From contig CAZGUG010000027.1 of NCBI GenBank assembly GCA_964529035.1, positions 1-26,296 on the forward strand: a stretch of DNA of 26,296 bases. The letters run 5' to 3'. The position numbers and the translations under genes were made by a program. Below, in pieces: positions 1-8,788 of this stretch. The notes under the pieces are model-generated. The model did no database searches. It was not told where the DNA came from and saw only the letters and a list, made by a program, of their open reading frames with translations. How positions within the stretch are numbered: the first letter of the stretch is position 1; every line of letters starts with the position of its first letter. Source of the stretch: CAZGUG01 sp964529035 (lineage in GTDB: Bacteria > Bacillota > Clostridia > Ch29).

Positions 1-249
1 CTGCTGTGCCAGGGCACCGCATGCCATGTTAACGGTTCCGAAAGCATACTGCTTGCCCTAAGTGAAGAACTTAAAATCGACAAGGGCCAGACAACCGACG
101 ACGGAATGTTCACCCTTGAAAGCGTGGCCTGTCTCGGCTGCTGCAGCCTTGCCCCGGTAATGATGGTTGACGGGGAGACTTACGGAAAACTCACGCCCGA
201 CAAAGCAAGGCAGGTTATCAAGGAAATATATAAAAAGGAACAGAATTAG
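1..249 (+). CDS. stnA: NuoE/HydC-like thioredoxin-fold [2Fe-2S] subunit, C-terminal part (Stn-type StnA candidate)
   Basis: The frame is open from the first base to the TAG at 247-249, giving 82 residues of a C-terminus whose start lies outside the window. Seen: the cysteine pattern CQGTACH near the beginning and ACLGCC about 40 residues later, which is the four-cysteine set that holds the [2Fe-2S] cluster in NuoE-type thioredoxin-fold ferredoxins; the typical ending follows, with a Gly-Lys-Leu-Thr-Pro stretch. In this family the subunit passes electrons to or from the flavin subunit encoded next. The stop codon lies inside the ribosome binding site of the following gene (AGGAGG at 248-253), so the two are one operon and probably translated together. 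It could equally be called HydC or NuoE; the StnA assignment rests on the fusion protein two genes downstream. Confidence 0.85.
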   Translation: MLCQGTACHVNGSESILLALSEELKIDKGQTTDDGMFTLESVACLGCCSLAPVMMVDGETYGKLTPDKARQVIKEIYKKEQN

Positions 250-261
250 GAGGTGCGCCAG

Positions 262-2016
262 TTGAAGATTAGGATTGGATTAGGCAGCTGTGGAATAGCC
301 GCAGGCGGAAACAAGGTTTTGGCCCGGCTGAAGGAACAGCTTGAAGATAAAAACCTTGACATTGACGTAGAGAGCACCGGCTGCATAGGGGTATGCTTCC
401 TTGAACCCCTGATGGACGTTGTTGAAGAGGACGCTGTTTATACTTACGGCGGGGTTACGCCCGAGATGGTGGGAGAAATCGTGGAAAGCCATATTGTAAA
501 CGGCAAGCCGGTAGAAAAGTATATGGTATATACAAGCAAAAACCCTCTGCCGTCCTTGGAAAAACAGGTCAGGATAGCCCTTAGAAACTGTGGTGTAATA
601 AACCCCGAGAGTATAGACGACTACCTGGACAGAAAAGGATACCAGGGCATCAAGAAAGCCGTCACATCCATGACACAGGAGGAAGTAATAGAAGAAATAA
701 AAACTTCCGGACTTCGGGGCAGGGGCGGAGCGGGCTTTCCCACCTGGTTCAAATGGAACGCAGCCCTTCAGGCAAAGGGCAGCCCCAAATATATTGTATG
801 TAACGCCGACGAAGGTGACCCCGGCGCCTTCATGGACAGAAGCATACTGGAGGGAGACCCCCATTCGCTGATTGAAGGCATGATGATAGCCGGTTATGCC
901 ATAGGAGCCGAAGAAGGTGTTATTTATATAAGGGCGGAATACCCTCTGGCAATAAAAAGACTGGAGAAAGCAATAGGTCAGGCGGAAGCCAGGGGCATCC
1001 TGGGCAAGAATATAATGGGCTCGAACTTCTGCTTCGGCTTAAGAATAAAACAGGGAGCCGGCGCTTTCGTGTGCGGTGAAGAAACGGCTTTGATAGCATC
1101 CCTGGAAGGCGAAAGGGGAATGCCCAGGCTCAAGCCTCCCTTCCCGGCACAATCGGGATACTGGGGAAAACCCACCAACATAAACAATGTGGAAACCTTC
1201 GCCAATGTACCGTGGATACTTTCAGAAGGCGGCGCCGCCTTCAGCGGTTTCGGAACCGAAAAAAGCAAGGGCACCAAGGTTTTTGCGCTGGCCGGTAAAA
1301 TAAAGAACGGCGGGCTGGTGGAAGTACCGATGGGTATTGCCCTAAGAGAAGTAATATACGATATAGGCGGCGGAATAAAGAATGACAGGGAGTTTAAGGC
1401 GGTTCAAATGGGAGGCCCGTCGGGGGGCTGTATCCCGGCATCTCTCCTTGATACCAGTATAGACTATGAATCCATAGTAAAAACGGGCGCCATAATGGGC
1501 TCAGGAGGAATGGTGGTAATGGACGATTCCACCTGCATGGTGGACATGGCCCGGTTCTTCCTTGATTTTACCCAGAAGGAATCCTGCGGCAAGTGTACCC
1601 ACTGCCGTCTTGGAACAAAGCGTATGCTTGAAATACTGGAACGAATAACAAGGGGCGAAGGAAGAGAAGGAGACATAGAACTGCTCGAGGACCTTGCAGT
1701 AAAGGTTAAGGAAGGCTCATTGTGCGGCCTCGGACAAACCGCGCCCAACCCTGTTCTTACAACCATCAGGTATTTCAGGGATGAATACGAGGCACATATA
1801 AAGGATAAAAAATGTCCGGCCAAAAACTGTAAAGCACTTATTACCTTTACCATAGACAGCGAAAAATGTAAAAGCTGTGGATTGTGCGCCAAAAAGTGCC
1901 CCGTATCGGTTATATCCGGAAGCAAAAAAGAACCCTACAGCATTGACCAGGAAGGCTGCATAAAGTGCGGCAACTGCCTGGAGGTATGTCCCTTCGATGC
2001 TGTCCTGGTTGAATAG
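262..2016 (+). CDS. stnB: NuoF/HydB-like flavoprotein subunit, NADH-binding (Stn-type StnB candidate)
   Basis: A 584-residue cytoplasmic flavin/iron-sulfur subunit, expected to bind NAD(H) and FMN and to be the electron-bifurcating core of a soluble complex. Domains in order: an N-terminal thioredoxin-like [2Fe-2S] domain (about 1-90); the NuoF core with the FMN/NADH glycine loop GRGGAGFPT near residue 153, NADEGDPGAF near 181 and CGEETAL near 270; the [4Fe-4S] motif SCGKCTHCR near 441; and a C-terminal bacterial ferredoxin with two CxxCxxCxxxCP motifs (about 532-584). This layout matches HydB, HndC and StnB rather than respiratory NuoF, which lacks both end domains. Start choice: an in-frame GTG at 253 lies inside the AGGAGG Shine-Dalgarno (248-253), so TTG at 262, eight bases after it, is more likely. 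The gene for the fusion subunit follows after 21 bases. Confidence 0.88.
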   Translation: MKIRIGLGSCGIAAGGNKVLARLKEQLEDKNLDIDVESTGCIGVCFLEPLMDVVEEDAVYTYGGVTPEMVGEIVESHIVNGKPVEKYMVYTSKNPLPSLEKQVRIALRNCGVINPESIDDYLDRKGYQGIKKAVTSMTQEEVIEEIKTSGLRGRGGAGFPTWFKWNAALQAKGSPKYIVCNADEGDPGAFMDRSILEGDPHSLIEGMMIAGYAIGAEEGVIYIRAEYPLAIKRLEKAIGQAEARGILGKNIMGSNFCFGLRIKQGAGAFVCGEETALIASLEGERGMPRLKPPFPAQSGYWGKPTNINNVETFANVPWILSEGGAAFSGFGTEKSKGTKVFALAGKIKNGGLVEVPMGIALREVIYDIGGGIKNDREFKAVQMGGPSGGCIPASLLDTSIDYESIVKTGAIMGSGGMVVMDDSTCMVDMARFFLDFTQKESCGKCTHCRLGTKRMLEILERITRGEGREGDIELLEDLAVKVKEGSLCGLGQTAPNPVLTTIRYFRDEYEAHIKDKKCPAKNCKALITFTIDSEKCKSCGLCAKKCPVSVISGSKKEPYSIDQEGCIKCGNCLEVCPFDAVLVE

Positions 2017-2037
2017 GCGTAAAAAGGAGGTAGTGAC

Positions 2038-5000
2038 ATGTCAAAACTCAAGGTTAATATAGACGGAATAGAGGTATCGGGTTACAAGGGCCAGACCATA
2101 CTGCAGGTTGCCATGGAAAACGATATAGAAATTCCCAACCTCTGTTATGATAACAGGCTTAAAATATACGGTTCCTGCGGCCTGTGCGTGGTGGAAGTCG
2201 AAGGGGTACCGAAACTCCTTAGGGCCTGTGCAACCGAAATATCCGATAACATGGTGGTAAGAACCCGTTCAGACAGAATTGACCAGTCAAGAAAAACGGC
2301 ACTGGAGCTCCTTATATCAAATCATACCGGCGACTGTAAGGCACCCTGTCAGCTGGCGTGTCCGGCGGAGACCGACTGCCAGGGCTATGTGGGGCTTATC
2401 GCCAACGGGGAGTATGAGGAAGCGGTCTCACTGATTAAGGAAAAACTGCCGCTGCCCGCCAGCATAGGCAGGGTATGCCCGCACCCGTGCGAAGAGGCGT
2501 GCAGAAGGAACTTTGTGGACAAACCGGTGGCTATTGCAGCCCTTAAGAGGTTTGTGGCAGACATTGTGCTTGAAAAAAAATCCGGTATAAAACCTTATAT
2601 AAAACCCGCTACCGGCAAGAAAATAGCAGTAGTGGGCGGCGGGCCTTCCGGCCTTACCTGTGCTTATTTCCTGGCCCTGGAAGGCCATAAACCGGTGATT
2701 TATGAAGCGATGCCAAGGGCCGGCGGGATGCTGAGATACGGCATACCGCAGTACCGGCTGCCGAAGGATATTCTGGATTTGGAAATTGACATGATAAAAC
2801 AGACCGGCGTGGAAATTAAAACCGGTGTCAGGATTGGCAGAGACCTTGCGCTGGATTACCTTAAGGAAAACCACGATGCGGTTTATATAGGAATAGGCGC
2901 ATGGAACAGCACCGGCATCCGCTGCGACGGCGAAGACCTGGAAGGGGTGCTGGGGGGCATTGATTTTTTGGTAAGCATGGCACAGAACAAACCGGTTGAG
3001 ATAGGAGACAAGGTAGCGGTTATAGGCGGCGGCAACACCGCCATGGACGCCGCCAGGACTGCCGTAAGGCTGGGTGCAAAACAGGTTGTGGTGGTGTACA
3101 GGAGAACCGAGCAGGAGATGCCCGCAGAAGAAATAGAGATTGAAGAAGCAAGGGAAGAGGGCGTTGAATTCAACTTTCTGCTTGCACCCAACGAAATCAT
3201 AGGCGAAAACGGCCGCGTATCGAAAATGCGCTGCCAGAAAATGAAGATGGGCGAGCCCGACGAATCGGGACGCAGAAGGCCCATTCCCATAGAAGGAGAA
3301 GAAGTAACCCTTGGGGTGGATACCGTAATAGCCGCCATAGGCCAGAGGGTTGACGCTTCAGGTCTTGAAGAGGTAGGCCTTACCAAAAAGGGTACCATAC
3401 AATACGACCAAACCACTTTCCAGACTCCGGTGCCGGGAGTGTTTGCCGGCGGAGATTCGGCGGCGGGCCCGGGTATAGCCATTGAAGCCATAGCCCAGGG
3501 GAAAAAGGCCGCCGGTGTTATATCGGGATACCTGGAAGGGAACATGGTACCGGCAGCCGAAAAGTTCTATGTAAAACAGGAAAATCTTACAGAAGAGGAT
3601 TTTCTTGATAAAGAGAAAAAACCGAGGGTCGAGTTCGAAGTTATGCAGCCGGAAGCAAGAAAAAGAAACTTCCTTGAAGTTGCAAAAAGGTATACAGAGA
3701 AAGAGGCACAGACCGAAGCCAAAAGGTGCCTTGAATGCGGCTGCGGTGACGTGTTCGACTGTAAACTGCTGCTTTACGCCAACCAGTATAACGTGGAAAG
3801 CGGCAGGTTTGACGGCGGTAAGACCGAAACCGACCTTGAAGATATGCATCCCTTCATCGACCGCAATCCCGACAAGTGCATACTGTGCGGACTGTGTGTC
3901 AGGACCTGCAGTGAAATAACAGGCATCGAAGCGCTGGGTCTTGTTGAAAGGGGCTTTGACACGATAGTAAAGCCGGAATTCGGCATGCAGCTTAAGGAAA
4001 CCGACTGCATATCCTGCGGCCAGTGTGTGTCGGTGTGCCCGGTGGGAGCGCTCCAGGAAAGGTTGAGCATCGAAAAGAGCGTGCCGGTGGAACAAAAAAC
4101 CACCCCGCTGGTGTGCTCGTACTGCAGCCTGGGATGCAATACCGATATTGCCACCCGTGGTTCTATGATTATGAGGTCGCTGCCCAACAGGGAAAGCACG
4201 GTGGACAGCGGACTGCTCTGCGTCAAGGGCAGGTTCGGGTTTGATTACGCCCAGCGCAAAGACCGGCTGACAAAACCCATGATAAGGATAAACGGCAAGC
4301 TTGAGGAAACAACCTTTGACCAGGCCTTTACCCATGCCGCAAAACAGCTTAACAGCATAAGGTCGATTCATGGCGATGACAGCATTGCGGTACTTCCCTC
4401 CGCAAGGCTTACCAACGAGGAAAGCTATGCGGCTGCAAAACTTGCCAAGGAAACGCTTGGCACCGAAAACCTGGCAAACTCGTCCAACATCAGCTGCTCG
4501 GGTATACAGCAGGTCTTGGGATACAATGCATCCACAAACACCTTTGACGAGCTGGGCTCCACCGGACTGATACTTTATGCCGGCGGCGAATGCTATGAAA
4601 ATCACCCGGTACTGGGAATGAAACTGCTGGCAGCGACAAAGGCGGGTGTAAAACTGATAACCTTAAGCCCTGACAAAATAAAAGCCGGCAAATGGGCTGA
4701 CCTTGAAATTTGCGGCGAGGACGGTTTAAAACTGGTTAAGGGCATGCTGGCCCACGCAGCAGCCTCCGGCAGGGTCAATGAAAAGCAGCTTGAAGCAAAA
4801 GCACACGGGTATGACCGGCTTAAAGCCGCCCTGTCACGCATAACGCCTTCAGAGCTTGCGGTTAAGGCTGCCGAGCTGTACTGCGACGCGAAAAAAGCAA
4901 TCATTGTAATAGATGAGGCCACCATGTCCGAAGAAGCGGCCAAAGCCCTTGCCGGCCTTGCAGTTATTACCGGCAAAATAGGCTCGCCGAGAAGCGGTAT

Positions 5001-5616
5001 TCTCCTTCTTAAGCCGATGAACAACAGCCAGGGTGCCGCAGACATGGGGGTTAAAAAATCAGCCCAGGAGATAGGCTGGAAGGGTATAAAGGCTGCCATA
5101 ACCTTCGGCGAAGCACTGCCCGAGCAGGCCTGCCAAAACCTCGACCTAATAATTGCATCGGATTTGTTCATGTCTGATGCGGCGGAAAAAGCCGATGTGG
5201 TATTCCCGGCGGCAAGCTTTGCGGAGATTGCCGGAACCTATACCAATACCGAAAGAAGAATACAGAAGTTTGACGGGCCCTTTGAACCAAAGTCCGGTAT
5301 GTCCAACCTTGAAATAATAGCCGGCCTTGCAAAGGCGCTGGGGTCTGATATAAGCACCGATCCGGACGACCTGTTTAATATGATCAGGGCAAGCATCAAA
5401 GAATACTCCGGTGTCGACATAGATGCCATAAGCAAAGGCACATCCTTCTGGTCGCCGGATGGCGGCAGGCTGCTGTATACAAAGGGCTTCGGCTTTGAGG
5501 ACGGCAGGGCAAGGCTGACGGTCCCCGGCAGCGGAGATACCTTCAGGAAAGCAAAGGTTTTTGACACGATAGAAAAACACTTTAATGACAGGATGACAAA
5601 AATAGGTCTTAAATAG
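2038..5616 (+). CDS. stnC: Fused ferredoxin / GltD-NfnB-like / formate-dehydrogenase-like subunit (Stn-type StnC candidate)
   Basis: A 1192-residue multidomain redox protein. Seen in order: a NuoG-type [2Fe-2S] domain (Cys36, 47, 50, 64); a GltD/DPYD-type iron-sulfur region with CKAPCQLACP (100-109) and CPHPCEEAC (147-155); an FAD-binding GGGPSG loop near 200; an NADPH-binding GGGNTAMDAAR near 330; CLECGCG near 564; two [4Fe-4S] ferredoxin motifs near 614 and 657; then a molybdopterin-oxidoreductase-like half starting at CSYCSLGC near 693. The order resembles StnC of the Sporomusa-type transhydrogenase, which reversibly couples NADPH to NAD+ and ferredoxin; its NfnB-like part would handle NADPH. 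The formate-dehydrogenase-like part seems non-catalytic: where FdhF has Sec/Cys followed by His, this protein reads Ser819-Cys820 with no His. AAGGAGG lies just before the ATG. An NADPH-dependent formate dehydrogenase is the alternative but is less likely for that reason. Confidence 0.82.
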   Translation: MSKLKVNIDGIEVSGYKGQTILQVAMENDIEIPNLCYDNRLKIYGSCGLCVVEVEGVPKLLRACATEISDNMVVRTRSDRIDQSRKTALELLISNHTGDCKAPCQLACPAETDCQGYVGLIANGEYEEAVSLIKEKLPLPASIGRVCPHPCEEACRRNFVDKPVAIAALKRFVADIVLEKKSGIKPYIKPATGKKIAVVGGGPSGLTCAYFLALEGHKPVIYEAMPRAGGMLRYGIPQYRLPKDILDLEIDMIKQTGVEIKTGVRIGRDLALDYLKENHDAVYIGIGAWNSTGIRCDGEDLEGVLGGIDFLVSMAQNKPVEIGDKVAVIGGGNTAMDAARTAVRLGAKQVVVVYRRTEQEMPAEEIEIEEAREEGVEFNFLLAPNEIIGENGRVSKMRCQKMKMGEPDESGRRRPIPIEGEEVTLGVDTVIAAIGQRVDASGLEEVGLTKKGTIQYDQTTFQTPVPGVFAGGDSAAGPGIAIEAIAQGKKAAGVISGYLEGNMVPAAEKFYVKQENLTEEDFLDKEKKPRVEFEVMQPEARKRNFLEVAKRYTEKEAQTEAKRCLECGCGDVFDCKLLLYANQYNVESGRFDGGKTETDLEDMHPFIDRNPDKCILCGLCVRTCSEITGIEALGLVERGFDTIVKPEFGMQLKETDCISCGQCVSVCPVGALQERLSIEKSVPVEQKTTPLVCSYCSLGCNTDIATRGSMIMRSLPNRESTVDSGLLCVKGRFGFDYAQRKDRLTKPMIRINGKLEETTFDQAFTHAAKQLNSIRSIHGDDSIAVLPSARLTNEESYAAAKLAKETLGTENLANSSNISCSGIQQVLGYNASTNTFDELGSTGLILYAGGECYENHPVLGMKLLAATKAGVKLITLSPDKIKAGKWADLEICGEDGLKLVKGMLAHAAASGRVNEKQLEAKAHGYDRLKAALSRITPSELAVKAAELYCDAKKAIIVIDEATMSEEAAKALAGLAVITGKIGSPRSGILLLKPMNNSQGAADMGVKKSAQEIGWKGIKAAITFGEALPEQACQNLDLIIASDLFMSDAAEKADVVFPAASFAEIAGTYTNTERRIQKFDGPFEPKSGMSNLEIIAGLAKALGSDISTDPDDLFNMIRASIKEYSGVDIDAISKGTSFWSPDGGRLLYTKGFGFEDGRARLTVPGSGDTFRKAKVFDTIEKHFNDRMTKIGLK

Positions 5617-5620
5617 GTTA

Positions 5621-5665
5621 AAAAAACCACCACAGCTCCTTTGTAAGGACTGCGGTGGTTTTTTT
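5621..5665. terminator. Bidirectional rho-independent terminator between stnC and recR
   Basis: The arm AACCACCACAG (ending 5635) pairs with CTGCGGTGGTT (5650-5660), with one A/C mismatch on the plus transcript that becomes a G-U pair on the minus transcript. The stem is flanked by seven A on the left and seven T on the right, so both transcripts end in a U run. It starts five bases after the stnC stop, and its right edge touches the recR stop codon at 5664-5666, so it can close both convergent operons. Confidence 0.9.
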
Positions 5666-6263
5666 AAATCTCTCTTCTTCCTTCCATAGCCTTCACCAGC
5701 GTTACCTCATCTGCATACTCCAGGTCACCGCCCACCGGTATGCCGTGTGCAATCCTGGTTGTTTTAATGTCCAGGGGCTTTAAAAGCCTTGAGATATACA
5801 TGGCTGTGGCTTCTCCCTCAATGGTGGGGTTGGTGGCAAGTATAACCTCCTTCACCTGCTGGTCCTGTAATCGAAGCAGCAGCTCCTTTATCCGTATATC
5901 TTCGGGTCCTATGTCCTCCATCGGGGATACGGCACCATGCAGTACATGGTATAATCCCTTGTATTCCCTTGTTTTTTCCATCGCCACAACGTCCCTCGGG
6001 TTTTCCACCACACAGATTACGCTTTTGTCCCTTCTGTCGCTGCTGCATATCCTGCACGGGTCGGAATCCGTCATATTGCAGCAGACCGAACAGTGCTTGA
6101 TGCTTCTCCTGGCGAACACGATTGACTTTGCGAGGCCTTCCGCCTGTTCCGGAGGTGATCCCAGTATATGAAACGCAAGCCTTTGTGCGGTTTTGCTGCC
6201 AACCCCGGGAAGCCTGGAAAGTTCCTCAATTAGTTTTGCCACCGGTGCTGCATAATAATCCAT
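5664..6263 (-). CDS. recR: Recombination mediator RecR
   Basis: A 199-residue RecR, the usual length for the family. It acts with RecO (and RecF) to load RecA on gapped single-stranded DNA. Seen: a helix-hairpin-helix region in the first 30 residues (LPGVGSKTAQRLAFH), a zinc finger with Cys58, Cys61, Cys70 and Cys73, then a TOPRIM domain beginning near residue 80 (VICVVE) with the conserved ATNPTIEGEATA segment. The ATG at 6261-6263 is preceded by GGGAGTG. It is the last gene of the dnaX-ybaB-recR unit, 15 bases after ybaB, an order conserved across Firmicutes. Its stop codon abuts the shared terminator. Confidence 0.97.
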   Translation of the reverse strand: MDYYAAPVAKLIEELSRLPGVGSKTAQRLAFHILGSPPEQAEGLAKSIVFARRSIKHCSVCCNMTDSDPCRICSSDRRDKSVICVVENPRDVVAMEKTREYKGLYHVLHGAVSPMEDIGPEDIRIKELLLRLQDQQVKEVILATNPTIEGEATAMYISRLLKPLDIKTTRIAHGIPVGGDLEYADEVTLVKAMEGRREI

Positions 6264-6278
6264 GACTTCACTCCCATC

Positions 6279-6611
6279 CTATAGGCCTGGAATATTTAAT
6301 CCTCCGGTGATTTTAGCCATTTCTTCGCTCACCATCTGTTCCGCTTTTCGCAGCGCTTCGTTCACGGCTGCAATAATCAAATCCTCCAGCATTTCAACGT
6401 CATCCGGGTCCACCGCTTCGGGTTTTATTTTAATTTCCTTAAGTTCCTTTTTACCGGTAGCCACAATGTTTACCGCCCCGCCACCCGCACTGCTTTCCAC
6501 TGTCCTTTCTTCCAGTTCTGCCTGAAGCTTTGCCATGTCCTGCTGCATCTTCTGTACCTGTTTCATCATGTTTCCCATGTTACCCATTCCGGGCATCCTG
6601 CCCTTAGCCAT
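6279..6611 (-). CDS. ybaB: YbaB/EbfC-family nucleoid-associated protein
   Basis: A small DNA-binding protein (110 residues) of the YbaB/EbfC family, which forms tweezer-like dimers that bind DNA. Seen: a Met/Gly-rich start (MAKGRMPGMGNMGNMMKQ), a long amphipathic helix rich in Gln and Met, the core segment with GGGAVNIVATGKKELKEI, and a C-terminal helical part ending in ITGGLNIPG, all typical of the family. Start choice: GTG at 6617 also opens the frame, but GGAGG lies seven bases before the ATG at 6609-6611, which also gives the usual MAKG start. It sits between dnaX and recR, its standard position; the gap to dnaX is only 14 bases, so the three are presumably cotranscribed. Confidence 0.95.
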   Translation of the reverse strand: MAKGRMPGMGNMGNMMKQVQKMQQDMAKLQAELEERTVESSAGGGAVNIVATGKKELKEIKIKPEAVDPDDVEMLEDLIIAAVNEALRKAEQMVSEEMAKITGGLNIPGL

Positions 6612-6625
6612 ATACACCCCTCCAA

Positions 6626-8344
6626 TTAATTGTCGTTATCATCCAAGCGTTCCACCAGGGCGCTGCCGAAAATCCCCGCCGCTTCCTGGTACAAGCTTAT
6701 GGTCTTTTCCCCGTCATCCTTTGAGAAATCTTCTTTTTGGTCACTGCTCTCAACCTTTACTTCAAACCTTGCCCCGGTAACTGCAAACACCGCATCCGCC
6801 AGCGCTTTCCTGTTTGCTTCGCTGTTTGCTATCTCGCGGTTTATTTCGTACAGTTCCCTGCTGCCTATCACCAGCGCGGTACCGTTTACCTTTATAGGTT
6901 TCGAATCCCTTATCAGCGTATAAAGGCCCATTTTTCCCTTCTCAAGCCGTTTTAACACCTTATCCCAGGCTTTTATAAGCTGTTCCAGCGTTATGTCTCC
7001 CCGGCTTTGGTTAGCTGCGGCGGCTTCGTGTTTGTCCTTTTTATAGGGCTCCTTGTCCTGTTCGCCGCCGGATTCGCTTCCGGGTTCGCTTCCGGGTTCG
7101 CCGCTGTCATTCTTTGTGCTGTCATCCCCTGTTTCAACCGGCGCGGGTGCGGTCGTCTCAGGCGTTTTATCCCTTTGAGGGACCGCTGCTGCACCTTTTC
7201 CGGTCTGCAGGATGTCCTCCAGGCGGGAAACCCTGTCCATTAGCCCTTCAAAGGACTCGTCCATTGAAGGTTCACACATTTTAACCACCGCAACCTCCAG
7301 CAGTACAGCCGGATAGGGGCTCCACCTGGCCTTTGCCTGTGCATCCGACAGCAGGTTTATCGCCCTTATAAGCGTATTCGTCTCCATTCCGCCGGCCAGT
7401 GCCACAAGGGCCTTTATTTTCTCCTTTGACATATCAGAAAGCCCGGAGGGCGACACCTTAGCTATTAGAACATCCCTCAAATGATGTATTATATCCTTGA
7501 AAAGCTGGCCGGTATCCCGCCCGTCCATAACAGCCCTGTTTATAAGTTTTATACATCCGGCGGCATCCCTTTTGGCCAAGCCTTCCGACAGGCCGAACAG
7601 CAGCTTGTCATGGGCCATGCCCAGTATTGAGACCACCCTGTCCAGGGTAAGCTTTTCCCGGCCGGAGGCAGCGCACTGGTCCAGAAGACTCAGGGCATCC
7701 CTCGCTGCACCGTCTACACAGCCGGCTATCAGTTCCAGCGCGTCACGCTCTATTTCAATACCGGCCTTTTTTACCACGTGGTCCATCAGCTCTGTAATCT
7801 CGGGAACCGAAAGCCTTTTGAAATCAAACCGCTGGCAGCGGGACAGCACCGTTGCGGGCAGTTTGTGCGGTTCGGTAGTGGCAAGGATAAATATAACATG
7901 GGCGGGCGGTTCCTCCAGGGTCTTTAAAAGTGCATTGAAGGCCTCGGCGGTCAGCATATGTACCTCATCCACTATATATACCCTGTACCTTCCCTCGGCG
8001 GGGGGATATTTTACCTTTTCACGCAAATCCCTTATTTCATCCACTCCCCTGTTGGAAGCGGCGTCAATTTCAATAATGTCAATAAGCCTTCCCGACAGTG
8101 CCCGGCCGCATATTTCGCAGCTGTTGCAGGGGTTTCCGTCCCGTAAGTCAAGGCAGTTGACCGCCCTTGCAAAAATCCTGGCGGTAGAGGTCTTGCCTGT
8201 ACCCCTTGTGCCGGCGAACAGGTATGCATGGGCAATCCTGCCGCTCTTAATCTGGTTCATAAGCGTAGTGGTAACATGCTGCTGTCCGATCACCCCGTCA
8301 AAGACCAGGGGCCTGTATTGTCTGTACAAAGCGGTATAGCCCAT
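6626..8344 (-). CDS. dnaX: DNA polymerase III subunit gamma/tau
   Basis: Clamp-loader ATPase of the replicative polymerase, 572 residues. Seen: the start MGYTALYRQYRP, a Walker A loop GTRGTGKT (about 45-52), a four-Cys zinc module (Cys64, 73, 76, 79), the Walker B DEVH (about 126-129) and the sensor segment around LSRCQRFDFKRL, followed by the lid and collar domains. After residue about 385 comes a low-complexity, acidic Pro/Gly/Ser/Glu linker with a tandem SEPG repeat and then a conserved C-terminal domain, as in full-length tau. No A-rich slippery site for a short gamma form was noticed. Start choice: ATG at 8351-8353 touches the AAAGG element, while ATG at 8342-8344 is nine bases downstream and gives the family-typical start. 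The gene follows the thioesterase gene and leads ybaB and recR. Confidence 0.96.
   Translation of the reverse strand: MGYTALYRQYRPLVFDGVIGQQHVTTTLMNQIKSGRIAHAYLFAGTRGTGKTSTARIFARAVNCLDLRDGNPCNSCEICGRALSGRLIDIIEIDAASNRGVDEIRDLREKVKYPPAEGRYRVYIVDEVHMLTAEAFNALLKTLEEPPAHVIFILATTEPHKLPATVLSRCQRFDFKRLSVPEITELMDHVVKKAGIEIERDALELIAGCVDGAARDALSLLDQCAASGREKLTLDRVVSILGMAHDKLLFGLSEGLAKRDAAGCIKLINRAVMDGRDTGQLFKDIIHHLRDVLIAKVSPSGLSDMSKEKIKALVALAGGMETNTLIRAINLLSDAQAKARWSPYPAVLLEVAVVKMCEPSMDESFEGLMDRVSRLEDILQTGKGAAAVPQRDKTPETTAPAPVETGDDSTKNDSGEPGSEPGSESGGEQDKEPYKKDKHEAAAANQSRGDITLEQLIKAWDKVLKRLEKGKMGLYTLIRDSKPIKVNGTALVIGSRELYEINREIANSEANRKALADAVFAVTGARFEVKVESSDQKEDFSKDDGEKTISLYQEAAGIFGSALVERLDDNDN
7073..7100. 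repeat. Tandem 12-bp repeat inside the dnaX linker
   Basis: TTCGCTTCCGGG occurs twice head to tail (7073-7084, 7085-7096) followed by a partial third copy. It encodes the repeated Ser-Glu-Pro-Gly units in the flexible tau linker on the minus strand, and being a multiple of three it can change length without breaking the frame. Confidence 0.85.
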
Positions 8345-8359
8345 ACTTTTCATCCTTTA

Positions 8360-8788
8360 CTAATCTTTATTATATTCAATTATACTATAGGTACCCCTTG
8401 CCGCCGCAACCATTGTTTTGTCAACAAACAGGTCCGCCCTAATAACGGCGGTGGTTATGCCCTTTCTTAAAACATCCGCCCTGCCTGTTATCCTCTGGCC
8501 CGCTGTTACCGGTACCATATAGTTAATATTCATTTCAACCGTCGGTCCGACAGAACCCGTAGTATACAGGGCAACCCCCATAACCGTATCCGCAAAGGTG
8601 GCGGTAATACCTCCGTGGCATACGCCGGAGTTGTTAAGATATGTATCCTTTACCTTCATGGTCATTTCCGACTTTCCCGGTGAAAGGGAGGTCACTCTCA
8701 TATCCACCAGTTTCCAAAGGGGAGTGCTTTTAAGTCTTTCATTTAAACCGTCCAGCGTTTTTTTGTCAAAATTTTGGCTGTACTGCAT
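8360..8788 (-). CDS. Hotdog-fold thioesterase, PaaI family
   Basis: A small thioesterase-like protein (142 residues from the preferred start) of the PaaI/4HBT hotdog superfamily, which hydrolyses acyl- or aryl-CoA esters in the cytoplasm as a multimer. Seen: the NNSGVCHGGITATFADTVMG segment, which holds the family's HGG motif and central helix, then the strands VEMNINYMVPV and GRADVLRKG that complete the fold. The substrate cannot be told. Start choice: ATG codons lie at 8815, 8797 and 8788. The first coincides with the predicted transcription start of the promoter at 8822, and the second touches the AAAGG element, so the third, nine bases after it, fits best. It lies 15 bases upstream of dnaX and probably leads that operon; a functional link to replication is not implied. 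Confidence 0.85.
   Translation of the reverse strand: MQYSQNFDKKTLDGLNERLKSTPLWKLVDMRVTSLSPGKSEMTMKVKDTYLNNSGVCHGGITATFADTVMGVALYTTGSVGPTVEMNINYMVPVTAGQRITGRADVLRKGITTAVIRADLFVDKTMVAAARGTYSIIEYNKD

Noticed and set aside
253..261. GTG start at 253 for stnB
   Set aside because: It overlaps the AGGAGG ribosome site itself; TTG at 262 has the right spacing.
3358..4605. 415-residue open frame antisense to stnC
   Set aside because: Open only because of codon bias in the GC-richer stnC; composition is unlike a real protein, and the sense frame has clear domains.
2038..5616. A selenocysteine (in-frame TGA) in the formate-dehydrogenase-like half
   Set aside because: The frame is continuous without TGA and the expected site reads Ser-Cys.
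7497..8339. 280-residue plus-strand frame opposite dnaX
   Set aside because: Shadow of dnaX: the sense frame has Walker A, zinc and Walker B motifs; the antisense protein is Ser-rich and unrecognisable.
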